In this document: positions 11,066-22,971 of the stretch, piece after piece
How the letters are laid out: each line of letters begins with the position of its first letter
Position numbering within the stretch: the first letter of the stretch is position 1
Source: Chlorokybus atmophyticus
Lineage: Eukaryota > Streptophyta > Chlorokybophyceae > Chlorokybales > Chlorokybaceae
Length of the DNA: 64,000 bases
Reading direction: 5' to 3'
NCBI GenBank assembly: GCA_009103225.1
Contig: RHPI01003261.1
Coordinates: 62,001-126,000 of the forward strand
The notes under the pieces: model-generated
Seen by the model: only the letters and a program-made list of their open reading frames with translations
Database searches by the model: none
What the model was told of the DNA's origin: nothing
Program-made: the position numbers and the translations under genes

Positions 11066-14000
11066 CTACTGCACCTTGCGAAACACCAGCACGGCCCACT
11101 TGGGCAGACTGATCGGCAGCTTGCCATGTTCCGCATAAATGGTTCCTCTCTTCTTGTTGCCTGAGTCTTCCCAGCCTCCAAATGCAGCTTCCTGACAACG
11201 CAAATGCATCGCAAGTGTGAGAATGTAATGCTGTTTCAAGTTTCAGTCCAACGCCACATTGCAAGCATGGTTACCTGGGAGTTGAACACTTCTTCATAGG
11301 CGGAGCCCTCAGCAACTGGAACTTTGAACTTTGGCCACTGCCCTTCGCTCATGTTCAGCACCGCCACCATGGTCTCATCGAAAGCCTGCAGAGGTCAAGC
11401 CTGTCAGAACAACCAAAGCCTGCTTGCCTAATGCTGCATATCACGTATTGTGACATGATCTGTAATACCAACTGTTGGAAGGTTGTGTCGAGGGCTACAT
11501 AAGTGATGCACGTCTTAGAGACACTAACAGTACGGGATGCGAGCAGTTGTGGTGCTGCGATACTGGCCACCATACCTTGCGTTGCACAACAATGACCCAA
11601 GTCCCTCTGTCCGCCATCAGAAAGTCCACTCCACCGATACGCAGCGCATGACTGGAGAGTCTCAGCTTGTTCATTGCCGCCACGCACGCCTGCATCTGCC
11701 GCCCGTGCTCATCCACTGCAAACAAGGGGATGTACCACATGAACACCACGAAATCACGCGCAAATGCACTGAAACATATGTACCGAAATATGGCTTACGG
11801 GCAAAGTCCCAGTTGAACCGATGGTGCTCGTCGATGTGCCACCAGCCTCGGCTCAAACACTCCGAACCCATGAACGTCATTGGCATGCCAGCTGCCACTC
11901 CCATTACGCCGTACCACATCCGGACTTGCGCGCGCGCGTGCCACGAGTCACGCCCTCCATAGTGCTCCACAGCATACCTTAATAGTACAATGTGCTGAGA
12001 CGCTCGCTACGCTAAGCTCTGTTCTCTATGCATCAACAAGCAGCTGCTTGCCGCGAGCTGCTTGAAACAAGCACATGCACGCATTGTGTGTGACCTGCAC
12101 TTTGACTGATGTTGGCATTGATGTGTAATTGACAGCATGTATATGTGTACCTGTGCTTGCCTCCAATGGACTCAATGTCCGGGTCAAACCCGCCGTTTTT
12201 CCTGCAGCCAATCTGGTCATGCGATCCGAGGAAGTACTTGACGCACTGGTGCGGCTTCGTGAAGCCCGAATGCAGTCTTATGTTTGACAACAGCCTGTCC
12301 ATGTCCCTGTCTCCCCGCATGAACCCGATGGCGTCGAAGAAGGCCGCGTGCGCCCATGTCGAGTCAAAACCAGCGTTGTGTATCACCGCTGCGGTCTCGG
12401 GTGTGATCTCTGCAACACACAACACCATAGTTGTCAACAACCGAAAAAAATGGTGATGCACACATCACAAACACGAAACTTTCTACTATACCACTGATCA
12501 GCACTCTGCCCGGAAACTCATGGCGCAGAACATACGTCAAGTGTTGCAACAAGTCCCACGGCATGTTGTGCACCGAGTCAAATCGCAGCCCATCACCTGC
12601 GTTGCAGTCGCAAGTTACAACCACATCACGCTTGCACACAACCATCACCTGGATGATCACAGCGTTGATGACATTGCATAGGATTATTAGGTACCGTTGT
12701 ACTCATCCAGGAACATCCGGGCTGAGTCTGTGATCATCTGGCGCACTTCTGTCTTGAAAAAGCAGAACATCCTGCCCCAGGGAGTGTCCTTGCTGCCCTC
12801 AAAGTATATACCTGAGAGTTGAGCGCGCAATGACGATTCAAGCGATGCTGTAACTGTATGTCCTTCACCCAACAATAGTGTGATTGACACGCAACAGAGT
12901 GCTTAAGCAACGTACCTCCATTGTTGTTGGGGCCCCAACCGTCCCACTCCCATAAGCTGCTCGCAACAGATAGCCAGATCAATGTTGAGCTAAGGTTCCA
13001 AACAAGTGCGGCCTGGTGAAAAGGTGAAACAACCAATGCAATCTGCAAGGAGAGAAACCAGGATTTAGGTGCATGTATACCTGTTCAGCCTGGACGAGCC
13101 ATGGTTGAGCACCACATCGAATATGACAGCCAGCCCTAGTCAGTGTCACAGTAACACACTATGTCAGGAATTGCATGAAAGTTATATTAATGCGCGCCAA
13201 TACCCTCTAACACCAACCAACAGGTGGATAAGTATCAAGGATGCGCATTTGCGCAGACTCTAGATACATATGCATGACAATTGCGTGTGGAATCCACCAA
13301 CTCAAGTAAACAAACACGTGTGTTGGACACGATACGATGACAATGGTGCCATGAGTTATTCTTGCTCAACAAGTAGCTGGAATACCTTTCTGGTGGCAGG
13401 TATCCACAAGATGGCGCAGTTCAGCTGGCGTGCCGAATGGGCCGTGAACTGACATAAGAAGACGCGGGTTGTACCCCCACTGCCCGCCAAACTCATGCAC
13501 CGGAAGGAGCTGAATGAAAGTCCAAAGTCGATTTAACATCAGCTACACATCCAACACAAACAGCGTACAGCGCTGTAGAGAGAAATCAAGTAAATTTTCA
13601 GAGGCTTACCTGTATTGCGTTGAAGCCGAGTGACTTGATGTAATCTAGTTTAGCTTCCATTGCAGCAAAAGTACCACCGCCCTTGGGATTGTCACCATCG
13701 TGATACCTTCGAAATGGCACAAGTTGATAGGTTGTAAAGCACAAGTGCTGGTTTATGTGTATACTCACCCTGTGAAAGAGCCAATGTGCAGCTCATAAAG
13801 TATCAGCTCATCATAAGCTGGCCTCTCAAATGGCGTCCAGTTGTAGCTTGTGTCTGTTATAATGCATGCGTCTGAGTTGTAATCGGTGTGACGAGCGTAC
13901 GGGTCCCTTCGATGCAGCTCGCGTCCGTGGGTGTACACCAGATAATGGTATGAATCGCCCTGTCCAAGTTATACACGCTGTAGCATCTATGCCAACTCCA

Positions 14001-15299
14001 GAAGGCATTATCTCTTGGCATATCAGTACAAGCGTGGGTATATACATGCATATTATGCACATAGAAGATAGTAATAAAGTGGTGTCTGCAGTGGTCTTTG
14101 AACTGACTCAGTTCAAAGTAATGGACTTGCACCGCACTGTGACAGTACATACATATGCTTTGCAGTGTGCGATGCAGCGCCATATAGTGCTGCAAGAACA
14201 AGACAAACAATCAAACAGCATGTATGGTGTGCATGCATGCTACAACTCATTGGCTCGCTGCCAACCTTACCACTTCTGCTGGGGCGTGGGTGTACCAAGA
14301 GTGCGTGTCTTGTGAACACCGTTGCATGGGATACCGGCGAGCTGTTTCAGCATTGAAGGCGCCATTGTAAACCGCCACGACCACACCATCAGCATGCGGC
14401 GCCCACACCCTGAAAGCTACCAGCTGCTCGCCTTCGTATGTGACAAGCGTTGCACCGCTAGTAGTCGGCTCAGGCAACTCCTCAACCTGTGCGAGTGCAC
14501 ATAAGGCAAGGAATGATACACACCTGCTGAATGCAAGTAAAGACTATGGCGAGACAGGACAACACACCCATCGTGGCGTATTTGCAACAAGCTCTCACCT
14601 CAAGGGTTGTGGTAGCTGACTCTTCTGTAGGTGAAGAGATTACAGCGCAAGTCCTGTGAGTGAAAGCTGTAAGCAATCACATGGTGAAGAAAGCATCGTC
14701 ATTCCGGGAGACAACGCAGATTGCATTGCATGCTCAGCCCGAAGCTGTAGCATTAACAAAGCGTACGTACAGTCAGTCGTATCATGCATGCCGTGACAAC
14801 TAGTGAGGGTCATAAATACCGCTCAACATGTGTGTAACCAGCTATGCAATGTCAGAACTCGTCAGTCAGTGTACGGCACCTTGACATATATGCGCATGCA
14901 TGCAACGTTTGCATGCGCGTCGTAATGGTCAGTTGGCGCCGCACTGTTGTCGCTTCTTGCATGCAGCATATGTCTGACGAGCACTGGCACTGACACAATA
15001 AACCCATCCATCAACATCAGAGAAGCCGTGTCTCGCTATCATGTCATATTGCATAGGCAAAACATGCAACCAAAGCTCCGCAACCCTCACTTCAGCCAGG
15101 ATCGCTGCTTCCTGCTGCTGCTGCTGCCTGGGTGAAGTCCACCGACAGGCAGCGAACGGCTTCTACAGCCGAGCCGCGCCGCTTCGCCCCGTGTTTTTCT
15201 TGCAGAACGCCGGGAAACACCAAAAGCTACGGTCACCCTCCCCACCACTCCTTCCACCGCCCACCTTCCCGTCACCCCCGCCGCCGCCGCCATCGACAT
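11066..15299 (-). CDS. GH13 1,4-alpha-glucan branching enzyme, plastid-targeted
   Basis: Fifteen exons join in frame on the minus strand: 15299-15091, 14653-14599, 14486-14271, 13959-13769, 13706-13610, 13509-13386, 13135-13081, 12956-12916, 12811-12695, 12596-12492, 12409-12151, 11977-11799, 11715-11576, 11385-11275, 11191-11066. They give 674 aa. Residues 1 to about 80 are Ala/Arg/Ser-rich and look like a plastid transit peptide. A CBM48 module follows (FRVWAPHADGVVVAVYNGAF), then the GH13 barrel. Its four conserved regions are visible: DVVLNHGS, GLRFDSVHN (nucleophile Asp), LISGEITPE (general acid Glu) and FLGSHDQ. A short beta C-terminal domain ends AVLVFRKVQ. The family creates alpha-1,6 branches in starch or glycogen. 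The AGMPMTFMGSE motif fits branching enzymes; a debranching role is less likely. Confidence 0.9.
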
Positions 15300-16033
15300 G
15301 GCTGCTGCTACTGACGACAACGGCTCTGCGCAGCACAGCGCACATGCGCTTGTAGCGACGAAAACCGAATATGCACGCGCGTGCGTTTTGCATCGTCGGT
15401 CGTGCATGTGTGATCCTTTACACATCCTATGCAGAGTCCGATGCAGAGTCCTGAAACGGGCCAGGAGGGTAATGGCTGCGGCAGACCGTCCGGAGATGAG
15501 AGGTTCGAGAAAGCACATCACAAACATCCTGACCTGAGCCAGAGTGTGAAGCGTTGGTTGAGCGTGGACATAGTCCTGAAACATACAGCCTACCAAAGGG
15601 CCTGATTGTGACTAAACTAAGCTGACGTGATGCAAATAATAAACAATCCGAAAATGGGTTTCGATGCAATTTTTCACAAACTACTTGGAATCTAGAGTCA
15701 AGTTTATTTGGATGTCCATATTTTTTACAACATCGAATGATATTTGGAAAATAGCCCTTATATTCATTGTGCAGCATATGTGAGTGTTATTAAATTACAC
15801 CCATGTAGGGTGTGCAATCGCTCTCTGTTTCTCTTTAACCGTATATTTGCAAGCTCGCGCACGCAATCACAGTCATAACCATTACGTGATATTTTAAACC
15901 ACAGCAAGCCTTCAATTCTTAATAGCAACAATGCGATTATAATACGAGATTATCCTACTTTCTTCCCCTATATAGAGAGCGAGAGTCCCGGGAGGCCTTA
16001 AGCGTAACGTTTTGTCTGCTGATTGAACCTGAG
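15300..16033. other. Intergenic, no gene recognised
   Basis: This spacer lies between the branching-enzyme start and the 5' LTR of the retroelement. The proximal 200 bp is likely the branching-enzyme promoter and leader. The distal part is AT-rich. No supported coding sequence. Confidence 0.45.
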
Positions 16034-16370
16034 TGTTAAGGGTCTTCTCCTTTATTTAAGGTTTTCACCTTGACATTATTTTATATGATCATAATTGATT
16101 GATCATATGCCAAGCTCCATTGGTTCCTCGCTCCATGCTTATTAAGACCTTATGAGTCTAATGCAAATTATGAGTCCCAACGGGTGATAACCGCGACTCT
16201 TACCCAAATTGGTTAGTATCCACCAGACTGGTCAAAGCTATGGCTAATAGTGAGTGGTTGGGAAGGGAGTTCTTTACCACACGACAGTCACGGCGGCGGC
16301 GGGGGTAGGGTCGTTGGCGTGGGTGTCGGGGTAGAGGATTAAAGGGGGAGTTTGGCATTTCCCCTTTACA
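16034..16370 (+). repeat. 5' LTR
   Basis: The 337-bp repeat starts TGTTAAGGG and ends CCCTTTACA. It aligns along its length with 22621-22971. Shared blocks include the stretch around TTATTTAAGGTTTTCACCTT and the run ending GAGTTTGGCATTTCCCCTTT. Confidence 0.9.
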
Positions 16371-16372
16371 TT

Positions 16373-16384
16373 TGGTAGCGGAGC
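16373..16384 (+). other. Candidate primer binding site
   Basis: TGGTAGCGGAGC lies two bases after the 5' LTR. It resembles the TGGTATCAGAGC primer site complementary to initiator methionine tRNA used by many Ty3/gypsy elements, with two differences. The primer tRNA of this host was not checked. Confidence 0.55.
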
Positions 16385-17090
16385 TACCCTTCCTTGTGGG
16401 TACGGCTCTGATTGTTTTCTTTATCGTAGGGCAGCGCCAGCAGTTGAAGTGGCTGTCGGCAGCACCACCGCCACATCCTCTAGGCCGGAAGCCTGGCCAG
16501 CCATGCTCCACTGCTCATCCACCTGCTGCATGACCTGCGTCGTCGCAGCAGGTGCTATGGTATTAACGACCGCCGGAGCTGTCCGCCGCGCGCGCCAGTT
16601 CCTACCCCTTGCGGTCGGCCGCCACCATGCCAGCGGCAACCAAAGCCTGGCAAGTCACCGCGACCAGCCAGACTCTCAACCTGAACAAGTAAATACTTAG
16701 CTTGTACAGGTTGCTTTACTAATCTGGCCCCTCTCCCTTGTGGGGAGGTGGATGTGCGTGAGTGTTTGCTGGCTCGCTTGCATTGTGTGCGTGTTTGTGC
16801 AAATATTAGCAAAGAGAGCCTCTCAAGATAATCTTGTCAGTATTTAAGGGAGCCTCTCAGATATTCTTCTGCGCTGCAGTAGAGCACCTAGTCAGTACGT
16901 TGCTTTGCTTTGCATCGCAAGTAGGTGACAGTACTCACTCGCACATTAACACCATCCTTTGAGTGGCAGTACACTCAGTGTTACAACACGAGCAGCCTCT
17001 GGCATAAGGCTTGTCGTTGTTGTTTGTTGCGAGCTTTGCTTGCACAACTCTTTTCACTAGCACAGCGTTGTTCTTACTACATGTATTGTT

Positions 17091-18503
17091 GTGTTTAGAC
17101 ATGGCAAAAGGCAAGTTAAGCAAGACATCTCAGGGCACTGTGAATCCCCCGCCTACTGCTACGCAAGTAGAGAGCAAAAGGAGAATACAGTTGACCCACA
17201 GGATGAGATTGAAGGGGCCATTCTCCTTGAGCTCACCAAGCAAGAACGTCTCCGCAGTCAACCCTACTCTGTGGGGAAGGCCAAACGTTTTGCAGGTAAT
17301 GTACGAAGGCACCTTCTTGCTAGTGAACAGTTCGACAAACCTGAACCCGCTGGGCAACAGCGCCTTACACTTGATGTAGAGAAGCGATCGAAAGAAGTTG
17401 AACAGGGGGCGACCCCATTAGAGTTACTTGCAGACCCTGTGCACATTGTGCATGTTGATGTCAATGAGCCTAGGGAGAACATTACATAGCAACAACCTGC
17501 ACCAGCAGCTACTCGCACTACTTCAGGGGAAGCTGAACAAAGCCAACCTTTTGTGTTGCAACCCATTGAGAACAATGATAAATTCATTCAAAAACTCCTG
17601 CGTATCTTTGACGCTGCTTCCAAAGGCCTACATGGTGCATTCGATATCTCGGCACAATATTGTTGCTATCAAGAAGCGTTAGCGCAAGGCATTACTGCTG
17701 GATTGAAGAATGCAAAGTCATTGATCTCTCATCTGTTTCAACAAGTGATGACGCTGCATTGTGCACCCGCAACGAGCACTATGTCTGCCAGTGCCAAGAT
17801 GGCATTGGTCAAGCCATTCAAGTTTGATCCCACTGACAGGAAGACTACTATCAAGAAGTGGGTCGTGTCCATCCACAACTGGTTGGCCTTAGCCACTAAC
17901 ATGTCAAAGGAGGACAAGTTCAACATTGTTTCCAACTTGGCACCAGCTGAGGTGCATATGCAGCATGAGGAGGGCATGTTTGCCAGTACCATGCAAGCAC
18001 TGCTAGACTACATGCGCACTCACTACCAAAGTGTTGCGCCTTGGGTGGTTGCTCATTCGAAGTTGGGCCAACTTCAAATGGGCAACAAGAGTGCTAATGT
18101 GTCTGCGCGCGAGTGGTGCCTGTTGGTTGATGAAGTCAAGCAAGGACCACTTCCATATGATGCGGCTGCATAAATACGCTCCTTTCACAGTGGATTACGC
18201 AAAGATATTGTCACCAGCTTGCAGCTGAAAGGGGACAACACTATGTGGGGGGCTAAGGATCTGAATGAGTACATCAAGGCTGTCATCAGTCTTTAGCACT
18301 CTATGCAATCTACCAAAGCAACTCATCCTGAGGATACAGCTGCAGAGTCAGCGCAGAAGAAGAGAGAGCACACGGACGGCAAACGTGGGGCACCTTAGCA
18401 ATCCAAGAAGCCCCGCTTTGACAAGCCAAGTGTGCCTTGTGCTTCTTGCAAAAAGCCGGGTCATGCGGCAGATCATTGTTGGCAGCTGCACCCTGAGCTC
18501 TAA
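17091..18503 (+). pseudogene. gag: gag (capsid/nucleocapsid), interrupted by in-frame stops
   Basis: One continuous reading frame runs from about 17091 to 18503 with no frameshift. It is broken only by TAG at 17487, TAA at 18171, TAG at 18294, TAG at 18396 and TAA at 18501. A capsid-like segment (VKPFKFDPTDRKTTIKKWV) is followed by a CCHC zinc knuckle, CASCKKPGHAADHC, at about 18438-18480. That knuckle packages RNA in this family. Every stop is one C-to-T change from a Gln codon, which fits the surrounding Gln-rich sequence. Confidence 0.85.
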
Positions 18504-19639
18504 GCCTCGACATCTCAGAAGATGGGCAAGGGCAAGGGCCAGAAGACTCAGCAGCAGCCGTGCAGATTAGCCATGCTCACTTTGCCTAGTGACATTGGTT
18601 TGGACGTTACATCTGTTTTGCGTACACATGGTGTTACACATGCTTGGTTTTATCCTAATACGTTGCCTGTGTTGCGGCGTGAGGAACCTGTGCATGATGC
18701 ACGTGTGTTGCTTTCGTGCAAACCCACTGACTTAGCAACTATTTCAGCAGAGTTTACTGTGTTTCAAAAACAGCATCCTGCTATCACAGGGTACGTCCTA
18801 ATGCCATGCTATCATGGCTCACGGTCCAAATGGACATCACATTGACATCTTGTGGCTAAGTTCAAGCGGACAACCGACATGCCTACTTCCTTGAAGTTGG
18901 TGATGCTTCCGCGGCACAGTGACCATGCGCTTGTGGCTGCATTTAACGGTCATCTTACTTACTCCCTTATTATGGACCTTTCAAGGTTCTTTAGCGGGTT
19001 ATCATGCTTCATTTGTGTCGGACACGGCTACGCATAGCTTCATTGATTACTCGTTAGTGAAACGCTTATCGTTGGCTATGTCACCAGCAAACATGATGTT
19101 GCATGCCGCATGGCGTAACACTTTGCCTCTAAACAGCCTGATTAATGCATGCATTATGCGTGCATTGACCAGTATGCACCAATGCGCATGATGCGCATTG
19201 GTGCATACTTGGGCGTATTTAAGATGTTGGTCACAGATTTTGAAATCAAAGTATTGATGTCATCCTGGGTCTTGCTTGGCAGCAAGCTGTGCTTTTGACT
19301 CTAGACACATATGCAAAAAACGTATTCTGTGCGCGAAGGTAAACATAGAGTTACGCTCACCGCGCAATTGCGTCGAGCCATGCCTGAGCCTGCAGGGCTT
19401 TTGAATGCTTTGCAAGCGAAACGTGTGTATCGCAAGCAGATTTCAATGGCCTTCTTTCCGTATGTACGCGCTTTTTCGACTGACGTTTTGCCAGAACTAC
19501 CACCGTATGGAGGAGGTATTGGTCATACCATCCTTATTAAACCGGGACTTGTCCCTCCTTCACGACCTACTTATAGGTTGAGTCCCGTCAAGAGGGAAGA
19601 AATGGAAAAGCAGATCACTGAGTTATTGGCCAAAGGTCG

Positions 19640-19683
19640 AACTTAGACCTTTGAATTGAATAACTTAGACCTTTGAATTGAAT
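19640..19683 (+). repeat. 22-bp tandem duplication in reverse transcriptase region
   Basis: Two exact, adjacent 22-bp copies (19640-19661 and 19662-19683) sit where the RT N-terminal segment should continue. They introduce stops and contribute to inactivation. Confidence 0.85.
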
Positions 19684-20610
19684 TCAGCAAAGTAAATCCC
19701 CATACGGCTCTCCCATTCTCTTTATGAAAAAGAGGAATGGGAAGCTACGCATGTGTGTGGATTAGCGTGCACTGCATAAGATCACGGTCAAAAATAGGTA
19801 CCCCTTACCTCGCATTGATGATATGCTGGTCTCATTGTCGGGTAGTAAGTACTTTACATCACTCGATTTAACCAGTGGTTATTATCACATCCGGTTGCAT
19901 CCCGATGATGTGTATGCAAGACTGCTTTGAAAAGCCAATTGGTCATTATAAATACAAGATGTTGCCATTTGTTTTTACCAACGCATCCGTAGTCTATCAA
20001 GTCGAGATGAATGCTGTGTTTGGCAACTTGCTTGGCAAGTTTGTGAAGGTCTACTTGGATGACATTATTGTTCATAGTAAGAACCCAGAGTAACATCGAC
20101 AACATGTGGTGATCGTGCTTGAGCGGCTGCGAAAGCACAAGTTGTTTGCCAACCTCAGCAAATGCACCTATGGTAAGCAGGAGTTGCCATACTCACGGCA
20201 CATTGTTGGTGATGATGGCATCAAGCTTGATCCTACCAAAGTTCACGTAAAAAATTGGCCTACGCCTCGCAAACAGCATGAGCTGATGTCATTTTCAGGC
20301 CTAGCTAACTACTTTCGACATTTTATACTCGATTACAGTTCACTGACTTTGCCGTTGACAACATTGTTACAAAAAGGACAATGCTTTACATGGGATGCGA
20401 AACACGGCAAATATGCGTCTGATCAAGCGTGCATTAAAATCAACACCTGTACTGGCAATGCCAGTTAATTGGAGGAAGCAATTCACTGTAATTAGTGATG
20501 CGTCCAAATTGGGGTGTGGTGCTCATGCAAGATGATCGTGTGTGTGCTTATGAGTCTCGCAAGTTCATTCCGGCTAAGGTCAACTATACCACTACTAAGC
20601 AAGAACAGCT

Positions 20611-20780
20611 GGGGGGGGGGGGGGGGGGNNNNNNNNNNNNNNNNNNNNNNNNNNNNNNNNNNNNNNNNNNNNNNNNNNNNNNNNNNNNNNNNNNNNNNNN
20701 NNNNNNNNNNNNNNNNNNNNNNNNNNNNNNNNNNNNNNNNNNNNNNNNNNNNNNNNNNNNNNGGGGGGGGGGGGGGGGGG
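20611..20780. other. Assembly gap with poly-G flanks
   Basis: A block of 134 N (20629-20762) is flanked by exactly 18 G on each side. It falls inside the RNase H coding region. Poly-G margins next to N suggest low-quality read ends joined by a scaffolder, not natural sequence. Confidence 0.9.
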
Positions 20781-22322
20781 CATGCACTGAAAACGGGGCA
20801 TTGCTATTTCGAAGGCGTACACTTTACAATCATAATAGATCACAACCCTCTCGTGTTCTTTCAGACTCAACCATTGCTGTCTCGCCGCCAGGCACGCTGA
20901 AATGAGTTTTTGTCTCATTTTAATTTCGAATGGTGCTATTGTCGTGGTCGTAAGAGTGTGGCGGATCCATTAAGCTGCATACCGGTGATGATCAGCAGCA
21001 TTCGGGCATACATCAATGTCGTGGTTGCTGTAACACCGGACATATCATTCTTGTCATGTGTTTAAACTGGGTACAAGCCTTGACTGAATATGACCCTTGG
21101 TTTAACACCCATAACCACGTAAAGGGCCTTGAGTTGCGGAATGGAATATGGTACCGTACCATATTGCCCTTGTGCCAAGGGCAATGAGCTTGTTATACCT
21201 GACCATGATGGCTTGCGCATTGAGTGTATCGTTAATGTGCATGACCCCCCGCATGCTGGTCATTTTGGGCGGTCCAAGACTACCGCTGCAACCCAACGAC
21301 CCTTATACTGGCCCGGGTTGACAGTGGATGTCGATCGGTATGTTGCAACATGCGATGCATGTCAGCACAACAAGCCGAGACGGCAAGAATGTCCGGTCTT
21401 TTGCAGCCATTGCCTATCCCATTGCTGAGTTGGGAGAGTGTCAATATGGACCTCATCACTAAGCTATCAGAGACTCATTCAAGCCATACAGCGATTGTAG
21501 TGTTTGTAAATCGTCTAATTAAGATGGTTCACCTAGCTCCTTGCCATACGGACACGGGTGCTCGGGAAATAGCTATGATGTTCCTCTCCTCACTTTTCCG
21601 TTTGCATGGTTTGCCACGCAACATGGTATTGGACAAAGATCCGAGATTTACGTCTCAGTTTTAGAGATTAATGTGTTCTTGCGCATTAACCTACACATGA
21701 GTACGGCGTTTCATCCTTATACGGGTGGGCAAACTGAACGTGTTAACCAGATTGTGAAAGAAACTTTGCGACATTATGTTGCACATAATCAAATGATTGG
21801 GATGTCTACTTCCCCATGGCAAAATTTGCCATGAATAATGCCTGGCAAGAGAGCATTAACGACACACCCTTCTTTGCAAACCATGGCAAACACCCATTGG
21901 GGGTGGCTGATCTAAAGTTACCACCTAGTGATTAAGTGCCAGTTGCATGCGATCTTGCAAAAGAGTTGCAATCATGCACGCAACGAGCACGTGAGTGCAT
22001 GCGTGCGGTGCAAGATCGATACAAAGCGGACATTGATAAGCATTGGCGTAATGTTGAGTTTTACATTGCTGATATGGTGTTGCTAAGCACCAAGAACTTG
22101 TCACTCAAAGCAAAGGGTACCCGCAAACTCACGCCACGCTTTAAGGGACCGTTCGCAGTACGCGAACGAGTTGGCAATCTTGTGTACCGGTTAGAATTAC
22201 CAGCATCGCTGGGAAAGATACATGATGTATTTCCCGTAAGCCTCCTTTCAGCCTATCGTGCTGATGGACGGACTCTATCCCCACCTCTTGTTGTTGTCTT
22301 AAATGATAGTGAGGGCTAGAAA

Positions 22323-22442
22323 TATGAGGTGGCGGGTGTACTTGATCATAGAAAAGATAAGCGCGGACGCACATCTTATCTGGTCAAGTGGAAAGGGTAT
22401 GGTGTTTAGCACAACACCTGGGAGCCCGAAAGGAACTTGACA
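22323..22442 (+). pseudogene. Chromodomain of chromovirus integrase
   Basis: After a TAG at 22317 the same frame continues with YEVAGVLDHRKDKRGRT, YLVKWKGYGV, a TAG at 22407, and HNTWEPERNL. This is the chromodomain pattern (aromatic cage and WEPE motif). In chromoviruses it guides integration toward modified chromatin. Confidence 0.88.
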
Positions 22443-22608
22443 AACTGCCAGTAGGTTCTTTAACATTACAACTCTCACTAGCGTGTGTGCCCACCGCATT
22501 ACTGACAGGATGAGGCAACATGTCTTCAGTGTGCAACCCTCGTCCCTCTTTGGAATCGGATCCGGCTGTTGGCATGATCAACCAAGGGTGTCGGGAGCCG
22601 CCTTCTTT

Positions 22609-22620
22609 GAGGGGGGGCAA
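22609..22620 (+). other. Polypurine tract
   Basis: GAGGGGGGGCAA directly precedes the 3' LTR and is the expected plus-strand primer of the retroelement. Confidence 0.8.
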
Positions 22621-22971
22621 TGTCAAGGGCTATTCCCTTATTTAAGGTTTTCACCTTGTCATCATTATATATGACCTTAATTGGTCAACTATATGCCAAG
22701 CTTCATTAGTTCCTCGCTCCATGCTTATCAAGACCCTGATATAAGTCTAATTCAAGTTATGAGTCCCAACGGGTGATATCCACGAATATTACCCGAATTG
22801 GTTGAAATCAACCTAACTAGTCAAACTATGCCTGATAGTGAGCGGTTGGAACGGGGGTTCAATACCACACGACAATCACGGCGGCGGCGTGGGTATGGTT
22901 GGCGTTGGCGTGGGTGTTGGGGTAGAAGATTAAAAGGGGAGTTTGGCATTTCCCCTTTACACCGAGTGCAT
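22621..22971 (+). repeat. 3' LTR
   Basis: The 351-bp repeat starts TGTCAAGGGC and ends CCCTTTACA. It matches the 5' LTR with scattered substitutions and small indels. Confidence 0.9.

Larger units (their letters stand above)
18504..22319 (+). pseudogene. pol: pol (protease, reverse transcriptase, RNase H, integrase), decayed
   Basis: Domains are visible in order. The protease region near 19020-19070 reads SDTATHSF, where the family has an Asp-Ser/Thr-Gly triad. Reverse transcriptase lies at about 19500-20400, including [19 protein letters not shown] and the catalytic YLDD at 20052-20063. RNase H (20460-20950) starts FTVISDASKLGCGAVL and is cut by an N gap. Integrase (about 21230-21830) has an HHCC zinc finger ending CDACQHNK and DDE acidic positions in NMDLI, VLDKDPRF and GQTERVNQ. 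Stops occur at 18843, 20091, 20898 and 21933. Frameshifts occur near 18990, 21395 and 21665. Confidence 0.85.
16034..22971 (+). mobile_element. Ty3/gypsy chromovirus LTR retrotransposon, decayed
   Basis: The element is bounded by two similar LTRs, each starting TG and ending CA. It carries gag with a zinc knuckle, a degenerate protease, reverse transcriptase, RNase H, integrase and a C-terminal chromodomain, in the Ty3/gypsy order. The 5-bp flanks, CTGAG (16029-16033) and CCGAG (22972-22976), look like a target-site duplication with one change. Many in-frame stops and frameshifts show it is no longer autonomous. LTR differences by many substitutions and 14 bp of length indicate an old insertion. 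An assembly gap interrupts RNase H at 20629-20762. Confidence 0.93.

Noticed and set aside
17091-22409. Alternative nuclear genetic code (TAA/TAG = Gln) for the organism
   Set aside because: Well-modelled host genes end in TAG or TAA at the family-expected C-terminus (kinase, branching enzyme, RNase J, PRPP synthetase, ATP synthase delta). None has TAR inside an exon. The element also has TGA stops and frameshifts.
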